Shown: positions 38,563-48,086, counted from the stretch's first letter. The stretch: DNA of 64,000 bases from Arthrobacter sp. MSA 4-2 (GCF_016405885.1 NZ_JAEKGC010000004.1:62001-126000); one strand, 5' to 3'. A program made the numbers and translations. Notes: a model not told the origin generated them from the sequence alone.

Positions 38563-39753
38563 GTGGCGAAGGCAAAGTTCGAGCGGACTAAGCCGCACGT
38601 TAACATCGGCACCATCGGTCACGTTGACCATGGAAAGACGACGTTGACGGCTGCCATTTCCAAGGTGCTTTACGACAAGTACCCCACTCTCAACGAGCAG
38701 CGTGACTTCGCGTCGATCGACTCGGCTCCCGAGGAGAAGCAGCGCGGCATCACCATCAACATCTCGCATGTTGAGTACCAGACTGAGAAGCGCCACTACG
38801 CACACGTAGACGCTCCCGGTCACGCTGACTACATCAAGAACATGATCACCGGTGCGGCACAGATGGATGGCGCCATCCTCGTTGTTGCTGCCACCGACGG
38901 TCCGATGGCCCAGACCCGCGAGCACGTTCTGCTCGCCCGCCAGGTTGGTGTTCCCTACCTGCTGGTCGCGCTGAACAAGTCCGACATGGTCGAAGACGAG
39001 GAACTGCTTGACCTCGTCGAGATGGAGGTCCGCGAGCTGCTCAGCGCGCAGGGCTTCGACGGTGACGAAGCTCCCGTCGTCCGCGTTTCCGGCCTGAAGG
39101 CCCTCGAGGGCGACGCCCAGTGGGTCAAGTCTGTCGAGGACCTGATGGCTGCTGTGGACGAGTCCGTTCCGGACCCGATCCGCGACAAGGACAAGCCCTT
39201 CCTCATGCCTGTCGAGGACGTCTTCACCATCACCGGCCGTGGCACCGTTGTTACGGGCCGCGCCGAGCGTGGAACCCTGAAGATCAACTCCGAGGTCGAG
39301 ATCGTCGGCATCCGTCCGGTCCAGAAGACCACGGTTACCGGTATCGAGATGTTCCACAAGCAGCTCGACGAGGCATGGGCCGGCGAGAACTGTGGCCTGC
39401 TGCTCCGCGGCATCAAGCGCGAAGATGTCGAGCGCGGCCAGGTCATCGTGAAGCCGGGTTCGATCACCCCGCACACCGACTTCGAGGCCAACGTCTACAT
39501 CCTGGCCAAGGACGAGGGCGGGCGTCACAACCCGTTCTACTCGAACTACCGCCCGCAGTTCTACTTCCGCACCACGGACGTAACCGGCGTCATCACCCTC
39601 CCCGAGGGCACCGAAATGGTTATGCCCGGCGACAACACTGAGATGACCGTTGCGCTCATCCAGCCGATCGCAATGGAAGAGGGCCTCGGCTTCGCTATCC
39701 GCGAAGGCGGCCGCACCGTTGGTTCAGGACGTGTCACCAAGATCATCAAGTAG
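38563..39753 (+). CDS. tuf: Elongation factor Tu
   Basis: 396 residues, GTG start with AGGAGGAA upstream. [14 protein letters not shown] (G1), [12 protein letters not shown] (switch I), [12 protein letters not shown] (G3) and NKSDM (G4) are all present, followed by the beta-barrel domains 2 and 3. EF-Tu delivers aminoacyl-tRNA to the ribosome. It is the last gene of the str operon; a UUCG-capped terminator follows. It is the only tuf in the window. Confidence 0.98.
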   Translation: MAKAKFERTKPHVNIGTIGHVDHGKTTLTAAISKVLYDKYPTLNEQRDFASIDSAPEEKQRGITINISHVEYQTEKRHYAHVDAPGHADYIKNMITGAAQMDGAILVVAATDGPMAQTREHVLLARQVGVPYLLVALNKSDMVEDEELLDLVEMEVRELLSAQGFDGDEAPVVRVSGLKALEGDAQWVKSVEDLMAAVDESVPDPIRDKDKPFLMPVEDVFTITGRGTVVTGRAERGTLKINSEVEIVGIRPVQKTTVTGIEMFHKQLDEAWAGENCGLLLRGIKREDVERGQVIVKPGSITPHTDFEANVYILAKDEGGRHNPFYSNYRPQFYFRTTDVTGVITLPEGTEMVMPGDNTEMTVALIQPIAMEEGLGFAIREGGRTVGSGRVTKIIK

Positions 39754-39782
39754 TCTTCCGACTGCCTGAGTCTTAATGGAAG

Positions 39783-39813
39783 GGCCCCGCTGCTTCGGCA
39801 GCGGGGCCTTTTT
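39783..39813 (+). terminator. Rho-independent terminator after tuf
   Basis: An 11-bp stem (39783-39793 with 39798-39808) capped by a TTCG tetraloop and followed by TTTTT. A textbook intrinsic terminator. Confidence 0.95.
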
Positions 39814-39878
39814 GTGTGTCACGCCTTTCGTCGTCCGGGGCTCGAGCCCTTCACTCCCTGTCAGCCGCCCGGGTCGAC

Positions 39879-40262
39879 TCAGCTCACGATCTCATGGAGG
39901 CAGAGGATGTTCCCCTCCGTGTCGGTGAACCAGGCCGCCCTATGGGCTTCGCTTTCTGCGACATGGTTGACGGTCTTCAGGCCGGGGAGGTCGTAGTCCT
40001 CGAACTGGACTCCCTTCGACTCCAAAGTTTTGAGTTCAGATGCGAGGTCCTCCACCTCGAAGCTGACTTCCGTGTTGCCGGAGGGACCACCGTCCGGTTT
40101 CAGCATGAGCTCGATTCCGTTGCGGCCGTCGTCGCTGAAGAGGAAGGTTCCCTCCTCCATGGGGCCCGTTGGCGTGAGGCCGAGGGACTCCTCATAGAAC
40201 ATTCGTGCACGGTCCATGTCTCTCACAGGCAGGATCGTCGTCGCCTTGCTGGTGCTGAGCAT
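39879..40262 (-). CDS. VOC superfamily (glyoxalase-like) protein
   Basis: 127 residues. TTILPVRDMDRARMFYEESL is the first module, and FSDDGRNGIELMLKPDGG with the closing TDTEGNILCLHE complete the fold. AAGGAG lies eight bases before the ATG at 40262, which decides that start over the GTG-region frame extending to 40295. It stands alone between the tuf terminator and an accessory gene. The substrate is unknown. Confidence 0.85.
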   Translation of the reverse strand: MLSTSKATTILPVRDMDRARMFYEESLGLTPTGPMEEGTFLFSDDGRNGIELMLKPDGGPSGNTEVSFEVEDLASELKTLESKGVQFEDYDLPGLKTVNHVAESEAHRAAWFTDTEGNILCLHEIVS

Positions 40263-40576
40263 GGCAAAACTCCTTTCGTTCCGATGGACACCCACAGTTT
40301 AAGCGTCGGCGGTGGACTTTGACCCGTCGACGGGTACCCCATTAGAGCCGGGGGTCGCCGTCAGCGCACCCGAAAGCGTCGGGCACACCCGAAGGCGCCG
40401 CGAAGGCGTCGGCCGCCCTCGAAAGCGACCGTGGTGCCGGATTTATGCGGTGCGTTCGTCGCAATCAGGGATGCCGGTCGCGATCTGCAACGCCGCCACT
40501 GCCGCGGTCCAGGGTCCCTGTCCACATACCGACGGCGGCGGCGGGCGAAGCGGGGCCTCGCCGTCAATGTTGAGAC
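40263..40576. other. 314-bp region between divergent VOC and AbiEi-like genes
   Basis: No gene is supported. 40371-40429 holds four copies of a 10-bp motif CGAARGCGNC at 40371, 40390, 40401 and 40420 (spacings 19, 11, 19). Promoters for both flanking genes must lie here, but none is distinct. Confidence 0.5.
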
Positions 40577-41545
40577 ATGACGACGTTTTCCACGCTCAGA
40601 ACCTTAGTGCTGTCGACTGCGGAACTCTCGGCTCAGGGCCGGAGCTCCCGATCGCTTCAGCGGAGCTGCGCAGCAGGAGAACTGGTGCGGATCCGGCAGG
40701 GGCTCTATGTCACCAGCGAAAGGTGGGCCGTCCTCGATCGATGGGACCGCTATCGAATGAGGATCCTGGCCGTGCACCTGACAGCGCACCGCCCACCCGT
40801 CTTTTGCCGTGAAACGGCGGCGCTGGTCCATGGACTACCGCTCGTCACGGTTCCTTCCCACGTGCATGTCCAGCAAATCGCCGACGGCTCGGCGCACTCC
40901 CGGGGAGGGGTCCGGCGTCATTGCAGCTCTTCGGCTGCGCCCCCGGTGATCCGGATTTCCGGGCTGCAGGTGACCTCGCTCGAGTCCACGATCGTCGCCC
41001 TCGCCGTCGGTTCGGGTTTCCCTGCCGGCGTCCTCGCGCTCGATGAAGCGCTGCGTCGGGGAACGACCGATCTGGGACGGTTTTCCGAGCTGGAGCAGAT
41101 GCCACGCACGGCTGCAGCCCGGACGCGGCTCGCAGCGGTGCTCGAATTTGCCCGCGGCGACGCAGAGTCACCGGGGGAGTCCCTGAGCCGGGTGCAGGTC
41201 ATGGTGATGGGCTTTCAGGCGCCGGAACTGCAGCGGGTGTTCACCGATGCGCGGGGATTCATCGGCCGGGTCGACTTCTACTGGCCGGAGGCGCGTCACG
41301 TAGGGGAGTTCGATGGGCTGGTGAAGTACTCGAAGCCGGAGTTCCTCAACGGCAGGACCCCCAGCGAGGTCGTCATCGAGGAAAAGCGCAGAGAAGACCG
41401 GCTGCGGGCGCTCGGGCTGCGTGTCGTGCGCTGGACCTGGGACGACCTTCGAGATCCTGCATTCTTGCGTGACCTTCTCACCTCGGCAGGCCTTGTTCCT
41501 GGGCGACCCGTCATTCCGGCGCGTGTACTTCGCGCCCAAGGATAA
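40577..41545 (+). CDS. AbiEi-like antitoxin/DUF559-like nuclease-fold protein
   Basis: 322 residues. The N-terminus resembles the winged-helix of type IV AbiEi antitoxins: SLQRSCAAGELVRIRQGLYV, then FCRETAALVHGLPL. The C-terminal domain is DUF559/Vsr-like: GRVDFYWPEARHVGEFDG, EKRREDRLRALGLRVVRWTW. The D, E and K/R positions recall a PD-(D/E)xK nuclease core. Proteins of this layout are widespread in actinobacteria and usually lack an adjacent AbiEii toxin, as here. No ribosome binding site is visible. The function is not established; a defence role is only a possibility. Confidence 0.7.
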   Translation: MTTFSTLRTLVLSTAELSAQGRSSRSLQRSCAAGELVRIRQGLYVTSERWAVLDRWDRYRMRILAVHLTAHRPPVFCRETAALVHGLPLVTVPSHVHVQQIADGSAHSRGGVRRHCSSSAAPPVIRISGLQVTSLESTIVALAVGSGFPAGVLALDEALRRGTTDLGRFSELEQMPRTAAARTRLAAVLEFARGDAESPGESLSRVQVMVMGFQAPELQRVFTDARGFIGRVDFYWPEARHVGEFDGLVKYSKPEFLNGRTPSEVVIEEKRREDRLRALGLRVVRWTWDDLRDPAFLRDLLTSAGLVPGRPVIPARVLRAQG

Positions 41546-41656
41546 GAACCAGCTGACTCTCTGGAGCGCGTCGACGCATCTATCAGATTGCCAGTGCCCG
41601 GCAGGGGTGGTTGCAATCCGCAACGACCGGCGCACTTTGAAACGTCGGCCGAGCCA

Positions 41657-41712
41657 GAAAACGACAAAGCGCCCCGGTATTTCCGGTCCGCAGGTCGCTT
41701 CCAGGCGCGCTG
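41657..41712. repeat. 56-bp REP-like repeat, copy 1
   Basis: Matches 41880-41935 with one mismatch in 56 bases. Each copy contains an interrupted palindrome (41662-41697 here): arms CGAC, GCG and CCGG pair with CCGG, CGC and GTCG around a TATTT centre. It resembles a repetitive extragenic palindrome, not a coding remnant. Confidence 0.85.
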
Positions 41713-41879
41713 GCAGTAGTAGGGCGCGCTGGTCGTGCTGGCTCCTGAGCGCGGCGAGCGGGGTGAAGGCTCCGGCCAGCGTGGCATGCATGGCGGGAGG
41801 GGCGACAGTCCCGGCCAGCGCGGCGTCGGCGGCGGGCCAGAGGCAGGTCGGAGACCTCCTCATGGCGACGTTCTAACCC

Positions 41880-41935
41880 GAAAACGACAAAGCGCCCCGG
41901 TATTTCCGGTCCGCAGGTCGCTTCCAGGCGTGCTG
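41880..41935. repeat. 56-bp REP-like repeat, copy 2
   Basis: Direct-orientation copy of 41657-41712, offset by 223 bases, with the palindrome at 41885-41920. The flanks differ beyond the repeat, so the boundaries are sharp. Confidence 0.85.
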
Positions 41936-42116
41936 ATCGGGATTAGGTGCGCGGGCCGTAATCGGGCGCAGCCGGCGCGGCTCCCGCCGTCCGGCGGCTC
42001 CCTCCGCCCGGCGCGGCACCCGACGCACTGCGGCCGGCCGGGGGAGAGGCTCGTCACCCCCGCGCGCCGGGCACGACACGCCGCCCAGATAGCCGCAAAT
42101 CCCCGCGGATTGGCGT

Positions 42117-42247
42117 TTGCGCGGTATCTCTGCCAGACTAGACAAGTTGTTCAAGTGCTTGCGCGTGCGGTTTGAGACCCGGGTCCCGGTCAGGATAATG
42201 CCTGATGCAGGGTCAAGGTTCACCGGTCAGCGTGGCCCAAATATAAT
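42117..42247 (+). promoter_or_regulatory. Tandem promoters of the S10 operon
   Basis: Three candidates: TTGCGC (42117) with TAGACA (42139), spacer 16; TTGAGA (42172) with GATAAT (42194), spacer 16; and TTCACC (42219) with a perfect TATAAT (42242-42247), spacer 17. The last is the best sigma-A match in the window. Confidence 0.6.
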
Positions 42248-42457
42248 CCATCCCGTTCAGCCTGGCTGATATGCGCGGAATGTGCGTGTCGAGAAAAACG
42301 CGACACGCCCGAGCGCGGGGGTCGGAGCCTCAGCAGGGTGAGGAACCCGGAATCGTCCGGATTCAGCCTGTGGGGGAGCGCCGAACAACGGGCGCAGACA
42401 ATGTACGTACCGGAACTGCCCCCGGCAGTTTTCATGTAGAGAGAGAGTCGAGACGCC

Positions 42458-42766
42458 ATGGCGGGACAGAAGATCCGCATCCGGCTGAAGTCATATGACC
42501 ACGAGGTCATTGATGTTTCAGCGCGGAAGATCGTTGAGACGGTGACGCGCGCAGGCGCTACGGTAGTTGGCCCCGTGCCGCTGCCGACGGAGAAGAACGT
42601 TTTCGTTGTGATCCGGTCCCCGCACAAGTACAAGGACAGCCGTGAGCACTTCGAAATGCGGACTCACAAGCGTCTGATCGACATCATTGACCCCACGCCT
42701 AAGGCCGTTGATTCGCTGATGCGTCTCGACCTGCCTGCGGACGTGAACATCGAAATCAAGCTGTAA
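42458..42766 (+). CDS. rpsJ: 30S ribosomal protein S10
   Basis: 102 residues. [40 protein letters not shown] and [14 protein letters not shown] are diagnostic. Besides its place in the 30S head, S10 (NusE) joins antitermination complexes. GAGAGAG lies a little upstream of the ATG. It is the first gene of the S10 operon, with a long untranslated leader. Confidence 0.98.
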   Translation: MAGQKIRIRLKSYDHEVIDVSARKIVETVTRAGATVVGPVPLPTEKNVFVVIRSPHKYKDSREHFEMRTHKRLIDIIDPTPKAVDSLMRLDLPADVNIEIKL

Positions 42767-42782
42767 GGGAGAGCGGATACAC

Positions 42783-43439
42783 ATGTCTACTTCACTTACG
42801 CGCCAGGTCAAGGGCCTGCTGGGCATCAAGCTCGGCATGACCCAGGTCTGGGATGAGAACAACATCCTCGTTCCTGTCACCGTCGTTCAGGCGGACTCGA
42901 ACGTCATCACGCAGCTGCGCACCGCGGACAAGGACGGCTACAGCGCCGTGCAGATCGGCTTCGGCCAGATCGACCCCCGCAAGGTGACCAAGCCGCTGGC
43001 AGGCCACTTCGATAAGGCCGGGGTCACCCCGCGCCGTCACGTGGTCGAGCTGCGCACCGCCGACGCCGACACCTACGAGCTGGGCCAGGAACTCTCCGTT
43101 GAGATGTTCGCTGCCGGCCAGACGGTCGACGTTATCGGCACCACCAAGGGCAAGGGCTTTGCCGGCGTCATGAAGCGCCACGGTTTCCACGGCGTCGGTG
43201 CCTCGCACGGTGCCCACAAGAACCACCGCAAGCCCGGCTCCATCGGTGGTGCGTCCACCCCCAGCCGCGTCTTCCGGGGCATGAAAATGGCAGGCCGCAT
43301 GGGCGCCGTTCGCCAGACCACGCTGAACCTCACGGTTCACGGCGTGGACGCCGAGAAGTCGCTGCTGCTGATCAAGGGCGCTGTACCCGGCGCCCGCGGC
43401 CAGGTCGTCCTCGTACGCACTGCCGTGAAGGGAGCATAG
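42783..43439 (+). CDS. rplC: 50S ribosomal protein L3
   Basis: 218 residues. [18 protein letters not shown] opens the protein and [15 protein letters not shown] with [15 protein letters not shown] form the long loop that reaches the peptidyl transferase centre. It initiates 50S assembly. The gene follows rpsJ by 16 bases and precedes rplD by 4. Confidence 0.98.
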   Translation: MSTSLTRQVKGLLGIKLGMTQVWDENNILVPVTVVQADSNVITQLRTADKDGYSAVQIGFGQIDPRKVTKPLAGHFDKAGVTPRRHVVELRTADADTYELGQELSVEMFAAGQTVDVIGTTKGKGFAGVMKRHGFHGVGASHGAHKNHRKPGSIGGASTPSRVFRGMKMAGRMGAVRQTTLNLTVHGVDAEKSLLLIKGAVPGARGQVVLVRTAVKGA

Positions 43440-43443
43440 CCAG

Positions 43444-44067
43444 ATGGCTGTCCAAACAGTAAAGGTCGATCTCCCCGCCGAGATCTTCGACGTTCAGACG
43501 AACGTGCCGCTGCTGCACCAGGTTGTCGTGGCCCAGCTTGCGGCTGCCCGTCAGGGTACCCACAAGACCAAGACCCGCGCCGAGGTGAGCGGTGCAGGCC
43601 GCAAGCCGTTCAAGCAGAAGGGCACCGGCCGCGCCCGCCAGGGTTCGATCCGCGCCCCCCACATGACCGGTGGTGGCGTTGTCCATGGGCCCACGCCCCG
43701 CGACTACAGCCAGCGCACCCCCAAGAAGATGAAGGCCGCCGCCCTGCGCGGAGCCCTCTCGGACCGCGCCCGCAACGGCCGCATCCACGTTCTTGAGTCC
43801 CTGGTGGCCGGCGAGAAGCCGTCGACTAAGGGTGCTATCGAGACGCTGCGTTCGATCTCCGAGCGGCCCAACCTGCTCGTGGTCATCGAGCGCGCCAACG
43901 ACGTATCGGCACTGTCGGTACGCAACGTCCCCGGGGTTCACGTGCTGTACGTTGACCAGCTCAACACGTACGACGTGCTGGTTTCCGACGATGTGATCTT
44001 CACGAAGGCCGCCTACGACGAGTTCGTCCAGTCGGCTGACGCAACATCGAAGGAGGAGGCCAAGTGA
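43444..44067 (+). CDS. rplD: 50S ribosomal protein L4
   Basis: 207 residues. The tunnel loop reads [18 protein letters not shown] and [17 protein letters not shown], where macrolide-resistance changes are known; the sequence is the usual sensitive form. L4 is the autogenous repressor of the S10 operon in E. coli; no equivalent target could be judged here. The stop overlaps the rplW start (GTGA). Confidence 0.97.
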   Translation: MAVQTVKVDLPAEIFDVQTNVPLLHQVVVAQLAAARQGTHKTKTRAEVSGAGRKPFKQKGTGRARQGSIRAPHMTGGGVVHGPTPRDYSQRTPKKMKAAALRGALSDRARNGRIHVLESLVAGEKPSTKGAIETLRSISERPNLLVVIERANDVSALSVRNVPGVHVLYVDQLNTYDVLVSDDVIFTKAAYDEFVQSADATSKEEAK

Positions 44068-44369
44068 GCGGCAGCATCGCAAAGGATCCGCGCGACGTCG
44101 TCATTGCACCCGTCGTCTCGGAAAAGAGCTACGGCCTGATCGACGAAGGTAAGTACACCTTCCTGGTCGACCCGCGTTCCAACAAGGAAGAGATCAAGCT
44201 GGCCGTGGAGAAGATTTTCTCCGTCAAGGTCGACTCGATCAACACCATCAACCGTGTCGGTAAGCGCAAGCGCACCAAGTTCGGCTGGGGACAGCGCAAG
44301 GGCACCAAGCGTGCCATTGTGTCCCTCAAAGAAGGCACAATCGACATCTTCGGCGGTCCGCTCGCCTAG
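44064..44369 (+). CDS. rplW: 50S ribosomal protein L23
   Basis: 101 residues, GTG start overlapping the rplD stop by four bases, with GGAGGAGG inside rplD as binding site. [20 protein letters not shown] and [20 protein letters not shown] are conserved. L23 sits at the tunnel exit and docks trigger factor and SRP. Confidence 0.97.
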   Translation: MSGSIAKDPRDVVIAPVVSEKSYGLIDEGKYTFLVDPRSNKEEIKLAVEKIFSVKVDSINTINRVGKRKRTKFGWGQRKGTKRAIVSLKEGTIDIFGGPLA

Positions 44370-44400
44370 AGCGGAGACCACTTTAACGAGGAAATGACAC

Positions 44401-45240
44401 ATGGGAATCCGTAAATACAAGCCGACAACGCCGGGCCGCCGCGGCTCCAGCGTTGCCGACTTCGCAGAAATCACACGATCGACACCGGAGAAGTCCCTGG
44501 TGCGTCCGCTCCCCAAGAAGGGCGGCCGTAACAACACCGGCAAGATCACGACCCGTCACAAGGGTGGTGGACACAAGCGTCAGTACCGTCTGATCGACTT
44601 CCGCCGCCACGACAAGGACGGCGTTGACGCCCGCGTAGCTGAGATCGAATACGATCCCAACCGCACGGCGCGCATCGCACTCCTGCACTACGTTGATGGC
44701 ACCAAGCGCTACATCGTTGCGCCGAACAAGCTCAAGCAGGGCGACTTCGTCGAGGCCGGAGCCGGGGCTGACATCAAGCCCGGCAACAACCTTCCGCTGC
44801 GCAACATCCCCGTTGGTACGGTCATCCACGCTGTGGAGCTCCGTCCGGGCGGCGGCGCCAAGATGGCCCGCTCCGCCGGTGCGTCCGTCCAGCTCGTCGC
44901 CAAGGAAGGCCGCTTCGCCCAGCTGCGTCTGCCCTCCGGCGAAATCCGCAACGTCGACGTCCGCTGCCGTGCAACGGTCGGCGAGGTCGGCAACGCCGAG
45001 CAGTCGAACATCAACTGGGGCAAGGCCGGCCGTAACCGCTGGAAGGGCATCCGCCCGACCGTCCGTGGTGTGGCCATGAACCCCGTTGACCACCCCCACG
45101 GTGGTGGTGAAGGTAAGACCTCCGGTGGACGCCACCCGGTCAACCCCAACGGCAAGGCAGAGGGACGCACCCGCCGTCCCAACAAGGAAAGCGATTCACT
45201 CATTGTGCGTCGCCGTCGTTCCGGCAAGAACAAGCGATAG
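44401..45240 (+). CDS. rplB: 50S ribosomal protein L2
   Basis: 279 residues, full length. [40 protein letters not shown] and [20 protein letters not shown] hold the conserved His essential for peptidyl transferase assembly. The gene follows rplW by 31 bases and precedes rpsS by 12. Confidence 0.98.
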   Translation: MGIRKYKPTTPGRRGSSVADFAEITRSTPEKSLVRPLPKKGGRNNTGKITTRHKGGGHKRQYRLIDFRRHDKDGVDARVAEIEYDPNRTARIALLHYVDGTKRYIVAPNKLKQGDFVEAGAGADIKPGNNLPLRNIPVGTVIHAVELRPGGGAKMARSAGASVQLVAKEGRFAQLRLPSGEIRNVDVRCRATVGEVGNAEQSNINWGKAGRNRWKGIRPTVRGVAMNPVDHPHGGGEGKTSGGRHPVNPNGKAEGRTRRPNKESDSLIVRRRRSGKNKR

Positions 45241-45252
45241 GAGCCTGGGAAC

Positions 45253-45534
45253 ATGCCACGCAGCCTGAAGAAAGGCCCCTTCGTCGATCAGCACCTTTAC
45301 GTAAAGGTCGCTCGCGAGAACGAATCGGGCACAAAGAACGTCATCAAGACGTGGTCCCGCCGCTCCATGATCGTCCCCGACATGCTCGGGCACACGATCG
45401 CGGTGCACGACGGGCGCAAGCACATTCCGGTGTTTGTCACCGAGTCGATGGTCGGGCACAAGCTCGGCGAATTCGCTCCTACGCGGACCTTCCGCGGCCA
45501 TGTTAAGGACGACCGCAAGGGCAAGCGCCGCTAG
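45253..45534 (+). CDS. rpsS: 30S ribosomal protein S19
   Basis: 93 residues. [38 protein letters not shown] and [15 protein letters not shown] are the family blocks. It contacts S13 and the A-site tRNA region in the 30S head. GGAGCC overlaps the rplB stop as ribosome binding site. Confidence 0.98.
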   Translation: MPRSLKKGPFVDQHLYVKVARENESGTKNVIKTWSRRSMIVPDMLGHTIAVHDGRKHIPVFVTESMVGHKLGEFAPTRTFRGHVKDDRKGKRR

Positions 45535-45572
45535 GCGCTGGCTTTTACGGCTAAGACGAGAGAAGGAAAGCA

Positions 45573-45938
45573 ATGGAAGCCAAGGCAATTGCGCGTCATA
45601 TCCGCGTAACGCCTATGAAGGCCCGGCGCGTCGTCAACCTTGTTCGTGGTAAGCAGGCGAATGAGGCTCTGGCTATTCTGAAGTTTGCCCCACAGGTTGC
45701 TTCAGAGCCGGTATTCAAGGTAGTTCAGTCGGCAATGGCCAACGCCCGCGTTCTCGCGGACCGCGATGGCGTTGCCTTCGACGAGGGCGACCTGGTCATC
45801 AGCGAAGCATTTGTCGATGAGGGCCCCACGATGAAGCGGTTCCGTCCGCGTGCCCAGGGCCGCGCGTTCCGCATCAACAAGCGGACCAGCCACATCACAG
45901 TTGTAGTCGCTACCCCTGAGAAAGTGGAGGTCCGCTAA
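45573..45938 (+). CDS. rplV: 50S ribosomal protein L22
   Basis: 121 residues. [20 protein letters not shown] and the tunnel hairpin [20 protein letters not shown] are diagnostic; the hairpin lines the exit tunnel and is the site of some macrolide-resistance changes. AGAAGGAAAG precedes the ATG. rpsC starts directly after the stop. Confidence 0.98.
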   Translation: MEAKAIARHIRVTPMKARRVVNLVRGKQANEALAILKFAPQVASEPVFKVVQSAMANARVLADRDGVAFDEGDLVISEAFVDEGPTMKRFRPRAQGRAFRINKRTSHITVVVATPEKVEVR

Positions 45939-46769
45939 GTGGGACAGAAAGTAAACCCGCATGGGTTCCGACTCGGCATCACCACGGACCACAGGTCTCA
46001 CTGGTTTGCTGACAGCAACAAGCCGGGCCAGCGCTACAGGGACTTCGTCCGCGAGGACATCAAGATCCGTCAGCTCATGTCCACGGGCATGGACCGCGCC
46101 GGCATCGCCAAGGTCGAGATCGAGCGCACCCGCGACCGTGTCCGCGTGGATATCCACACGGCACGTCCGGGCATCGTCATCGGCCGTCGCGGCGCCGAAG
46201 CGGACCGCATCCGCGGCGAGCTCGAAAAGCTCACCGGCAAGCAGGTTCAGCTGAACATCCTCGAGGTCAAGAACCCCGAGATCGAGGCACAGCTTGTCGC
46301 CCAGGGCGTCGCCGAGCAGCTTTCCTCCCGCGTGGCCTTCCGCCGCGCGATGAAGAAGGCAATGCAGTCGGCACAGCGCGCAGGAGCCAAGGGCATCCGT
46401 GTCCAGTGCTCCGGCCGCCTGGGTGGCGCCGAAATGAGCCGCTCGGAGTTCTACCGCGAAGGCCGTGTGCCCCTGCACACCCTCCGCGCGAATATCGACT
46501 ACGGGTTCTTCGAAGCCAAGACCACCTTCGGCCGCATCGGCGTGAAGGTCTGGATCTACAAGGGTGACGTCACCGCGAAGGAACTGGCAGCCCAGGCTGC
46601 AGCAGCTCCGTCGCGTGGCCGTGGCGGAGACCGTCCGGGCCGTGGCCCCGCCGGTGGCGACCGCGACCGTGGCGGAGACCGCCGCCGCCGTCCCGCCGCC
46701 GAGGCGCCGGCAGCTGCACCCGCCGAAACCGCCGCAGCACCCGCAGCGGCTGAAGGAGGACAGGCTTAA
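45939..46769 (+). CDS. rpsC: 30S ribosomal protein S3 with disordered C-terminal tail
   Basis: 276 residues, GTG start immediately after the rplV stop, with GTGGAGG inside rpl[20 protein letters not shown] opens it and the KH domain holds [30 protein letters not shown] closes the core at about residue 212. The last 60 residues are Arg/Gly then Ala/Pro/Glu-rich, longer than E. coli S3 (233 aa). Such tails occur in actinobacteria. S3 forms part of the mRNA entry helicase site. Confidence 0.97.
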   Translation: MGQKVNPHGFRLGITTDHRSHWFADSNKPGQRYRDFVREDIKIRQLMSTGMDRAGIAKVEIERTRDRVRVDIHTARPGIVIGRRGAEADRIRGELEKLTGKQVQLNILEVKNPEIEAQLVAQGVAEQLSSRVAFRRAMKKAMQSAQRAGAKGIRVQCSGRLGGAEMSRSEFYREGRVPLHTLRANIDYGFFEAKTTFGRIGVKVWIYKGDVTAKELAAQAAAAPSRGRGGDRPGRGPAGGDRDRGGDRRRRPAAEAPAAAPAETAAAPAAAEGGQA

Positions 46770-47186
46770 ATGCTTATCCCACGTCGAGTCAAGTTCCGTA
46801 AGCAGCACCACCCGGGTCGTTCCGGCGCTGCGACCGGCGGCACCGAGGTCAGCTTTGGCGAATGGGGTATCCAGGCTCTGAGCCCGGCATACGTCACCAA
46901 CCGCCAGATCGAGTCGGCCCGTATCGCCATGACCCGCCACATCAAGCGTGGCGGCAAGGTCTGGATCAACATCTATCCGGACCGCCCGTTGACCAAGAAG
47001 CCTGCCGAAACCCGCATGGGTTCCGGTAAGGGTTCGCCCGAGTGGTGGGTGGCCAACGTCAAGCCGGGACGGGTTCTCTTTGAACTGTCCGGTGTTTCCG
47101 AAGAGGTAGCCCGCGAAGCCCTGCGCCTCGCGATCCACAAGCTGCCGTTGAAGGCACGCATCGTGCGTCGTGAGGGTGGTGAATAG
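46770..47186 (+). CDS. rplP: 50S ribosomal protein L16
   Basis: 138 residues, ATG directly after the rpsC stop, with GAAGGAGGA just inside rps[39 protein letters not shown] and [20 protein letters not shown] are conserved. The Arg in ETRMGSGKG is where some bacterial L16 proteins are hydroxylated. L16 is essential for the A-site side of the 50S. Confidence 0.98.
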   Translation: MLIPRRVKFRKQHHPGRSGAATGGTEVSFGEWGIQALSPAYVTNRQIESARIAMTRHIKRGGKVWINIYPDRPLTKKPAETRMGSGKGSPEWWVANVKPGRVLFELSGVSEEVAREALRLAIHKLPLKARIVRREGGE

Positions 47187-47187
47187 C

Positions 47188-47529
47188 ATGGCAGTGGGTT
47201 CAAAGGAACTAGGAACGGATCAGCTTGACGGGTTCGACAAGGATCGTCTCGTCGAGGAGCTCCGCAAGGCCAAGGAGGAGCTGTTCAACCTCCGCTTCCA
47301 GTCGGCCACCGGCCAGCTGGAGAGCCATGGCCGCCTGCGCCTGGTCAAGCGCGACATCGCCCGCATCTACACGGTGCTGCGTGAGCGCGAGCTGGGCATC
47401 CGGCCCGACGTCGTTGTGACCGTTGAGGAAGCAAAGACCGAGGAAAAGCCGGCCAAGAAATCCAAGAAGGCCTCCACGAAGCACGCCAAGTCCGTGGACA
47501 CCGAGGCTTCTGAGGAGGACGCCAAATGA
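47188..47529 (+). CDS. rpmC: 50S ribosomal protein L29 with C-terminal extension
   Basis: 113 residues. The L29 core ([40 protein letters not shown]) ends at about residue 75. A Lys/Glu/Ala/Ser-rich tail of about 35 residues follows, where typical L29 has 60-80 residues in all. The start at 47188 has GAGGGTGG upstream. The stop overlaps the rpsQ start by four bases. L29 lies near the tunnel exit, so the tail would be exposed there. Confidence 0.95.
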   Translation: MAVGSKELGTDQLDGFDKDRLVEELRKAKEELFNLRFQSATGQLESHGRLRLVKRDIARIYTVLRERELGIRPDVVVTVEEAKTEEKPAKKSKKASTKHAKSVDTEASEEDAK

Positions 47530-47822
47530 GTGAGCAGAAGAGCGAAAACGCACCCGTGACCGACGCCGAGGCACGCGGATACCGCAAGGTCCGCCGCGGC
47601 TACGTCGTTTCGGACAAGATGGACAAGACCATCACCGTCCAGGTCGAGGACCGCGTCAAGCACGCACTGTACGGCAAGGTTCTGCGCCGTACGTCGAAGG
47701 TCAAGGCCCACGACGAAGAGAACACCGCCGGCATCGGCGACATGGTTCTCATCTCGGAGACCCGGCCGCTGTCCGCCACCAAGCGGTGGCGCCTGGTCGA
47801 GGTCATCGAAAAGGCCAAGTAG
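47526..47822 (+). CDS. rpsQ: 30S ribosomal protein S17
   Basis: 98 residues. [39 protein letters not shown] and [19 protein letters not shown] are the conserved blocks. A polar N-terminal stretch of about 18 residues precedes the OB-fold core. ATGA overlap with rpmC. It ends the S10 operon at a clear terminator. Confidence 0.97.
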   Translation: MSEQKSENAPVTDAEARGYRKVRRGYVVSDKMDKTITVQVEDRVKHALYGKVLRRTSKVKAHDEENTAGIGDMVLISETRPLSATKRWRLVEVIEKAK

Positions 47823-47836
47823 CACCAGCTGCGCAG

Positions 47837-47871
47837 ATGCCCCGGACACGGATTCGTGTCCGGGGCATTTT
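47837..47871 (+). terminator. Rho-independent terminator between S10 and spc operons
   Basis: A perfect 14-bp stem (47837-47850 and 47855-47868) with a GATT loop, then TTT, 14 bases after the rpsQ stop. It separates the S10 unit from rplN, so the spc genes need their own promoter in the 215 bases that follow. Confidence 0.92.
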
Positions 47872-48086
47872 CGCGATACGATAAGAATCTTGTCTGTCTG
47901 GTGGGCTGGCGCATGCCCTCACACCGGCAAATAGGCAAAAGCCCGATGATCTTGTTCAACACAAATCCGCTCTAAACCGCAGCGCGTTTCGGCGCGCGTT
48001 TGTGCTGAGTACCAGTATTACGGGGCCCACCCATATCCGTTCCGCAAGGCTCGATGAGAGAACCAGCGCGACGACAGGAGTAATAA

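Larger units (their letters stand above)
41546..42457 (+). other. 912-bp gap: repeat pair and S10 operon leader
   Basis: 41546-42100 has open frames on both strands but none with recognisable domains, ribosome binding site or consistent codon use, so I call no gene. It holds two copies of a 56-bp repeat. 42117-42247 carries three candidate promoters, and about 205 bases of leader run to rpsJ, with a hairpin GCGTGTCG/CGACACGC at 42284-42308. Confidence 0.55.

Noticed and set aside
36527-38575. 682-codon frame antisense to fusA
   Set aside because: Same cause: EF-G is certain on the plus strand and the antisense product has no family.
41168-41863. Possible minus-strand gene in the gap before the S10 operon
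   Set aside because: It runs antisense through the AbiEi-like gene and crosses one 56-bp repeat. It has no domain and no ribosome binding site; a degraded remnant cannot be excluded.
41657-41935. Insertion sequence ends or att sites
   Set aside because: The repeats are direct, not terminal inverted, and no transposase or integrase lies between or near them.
41735-42175. Plus-strand 146-codon frame upstream of rpsJ
   Set aside because: Arg/Pro/Gly-rich composition, crosses the second repeat and the first S10 promoter candidate, and has no family.
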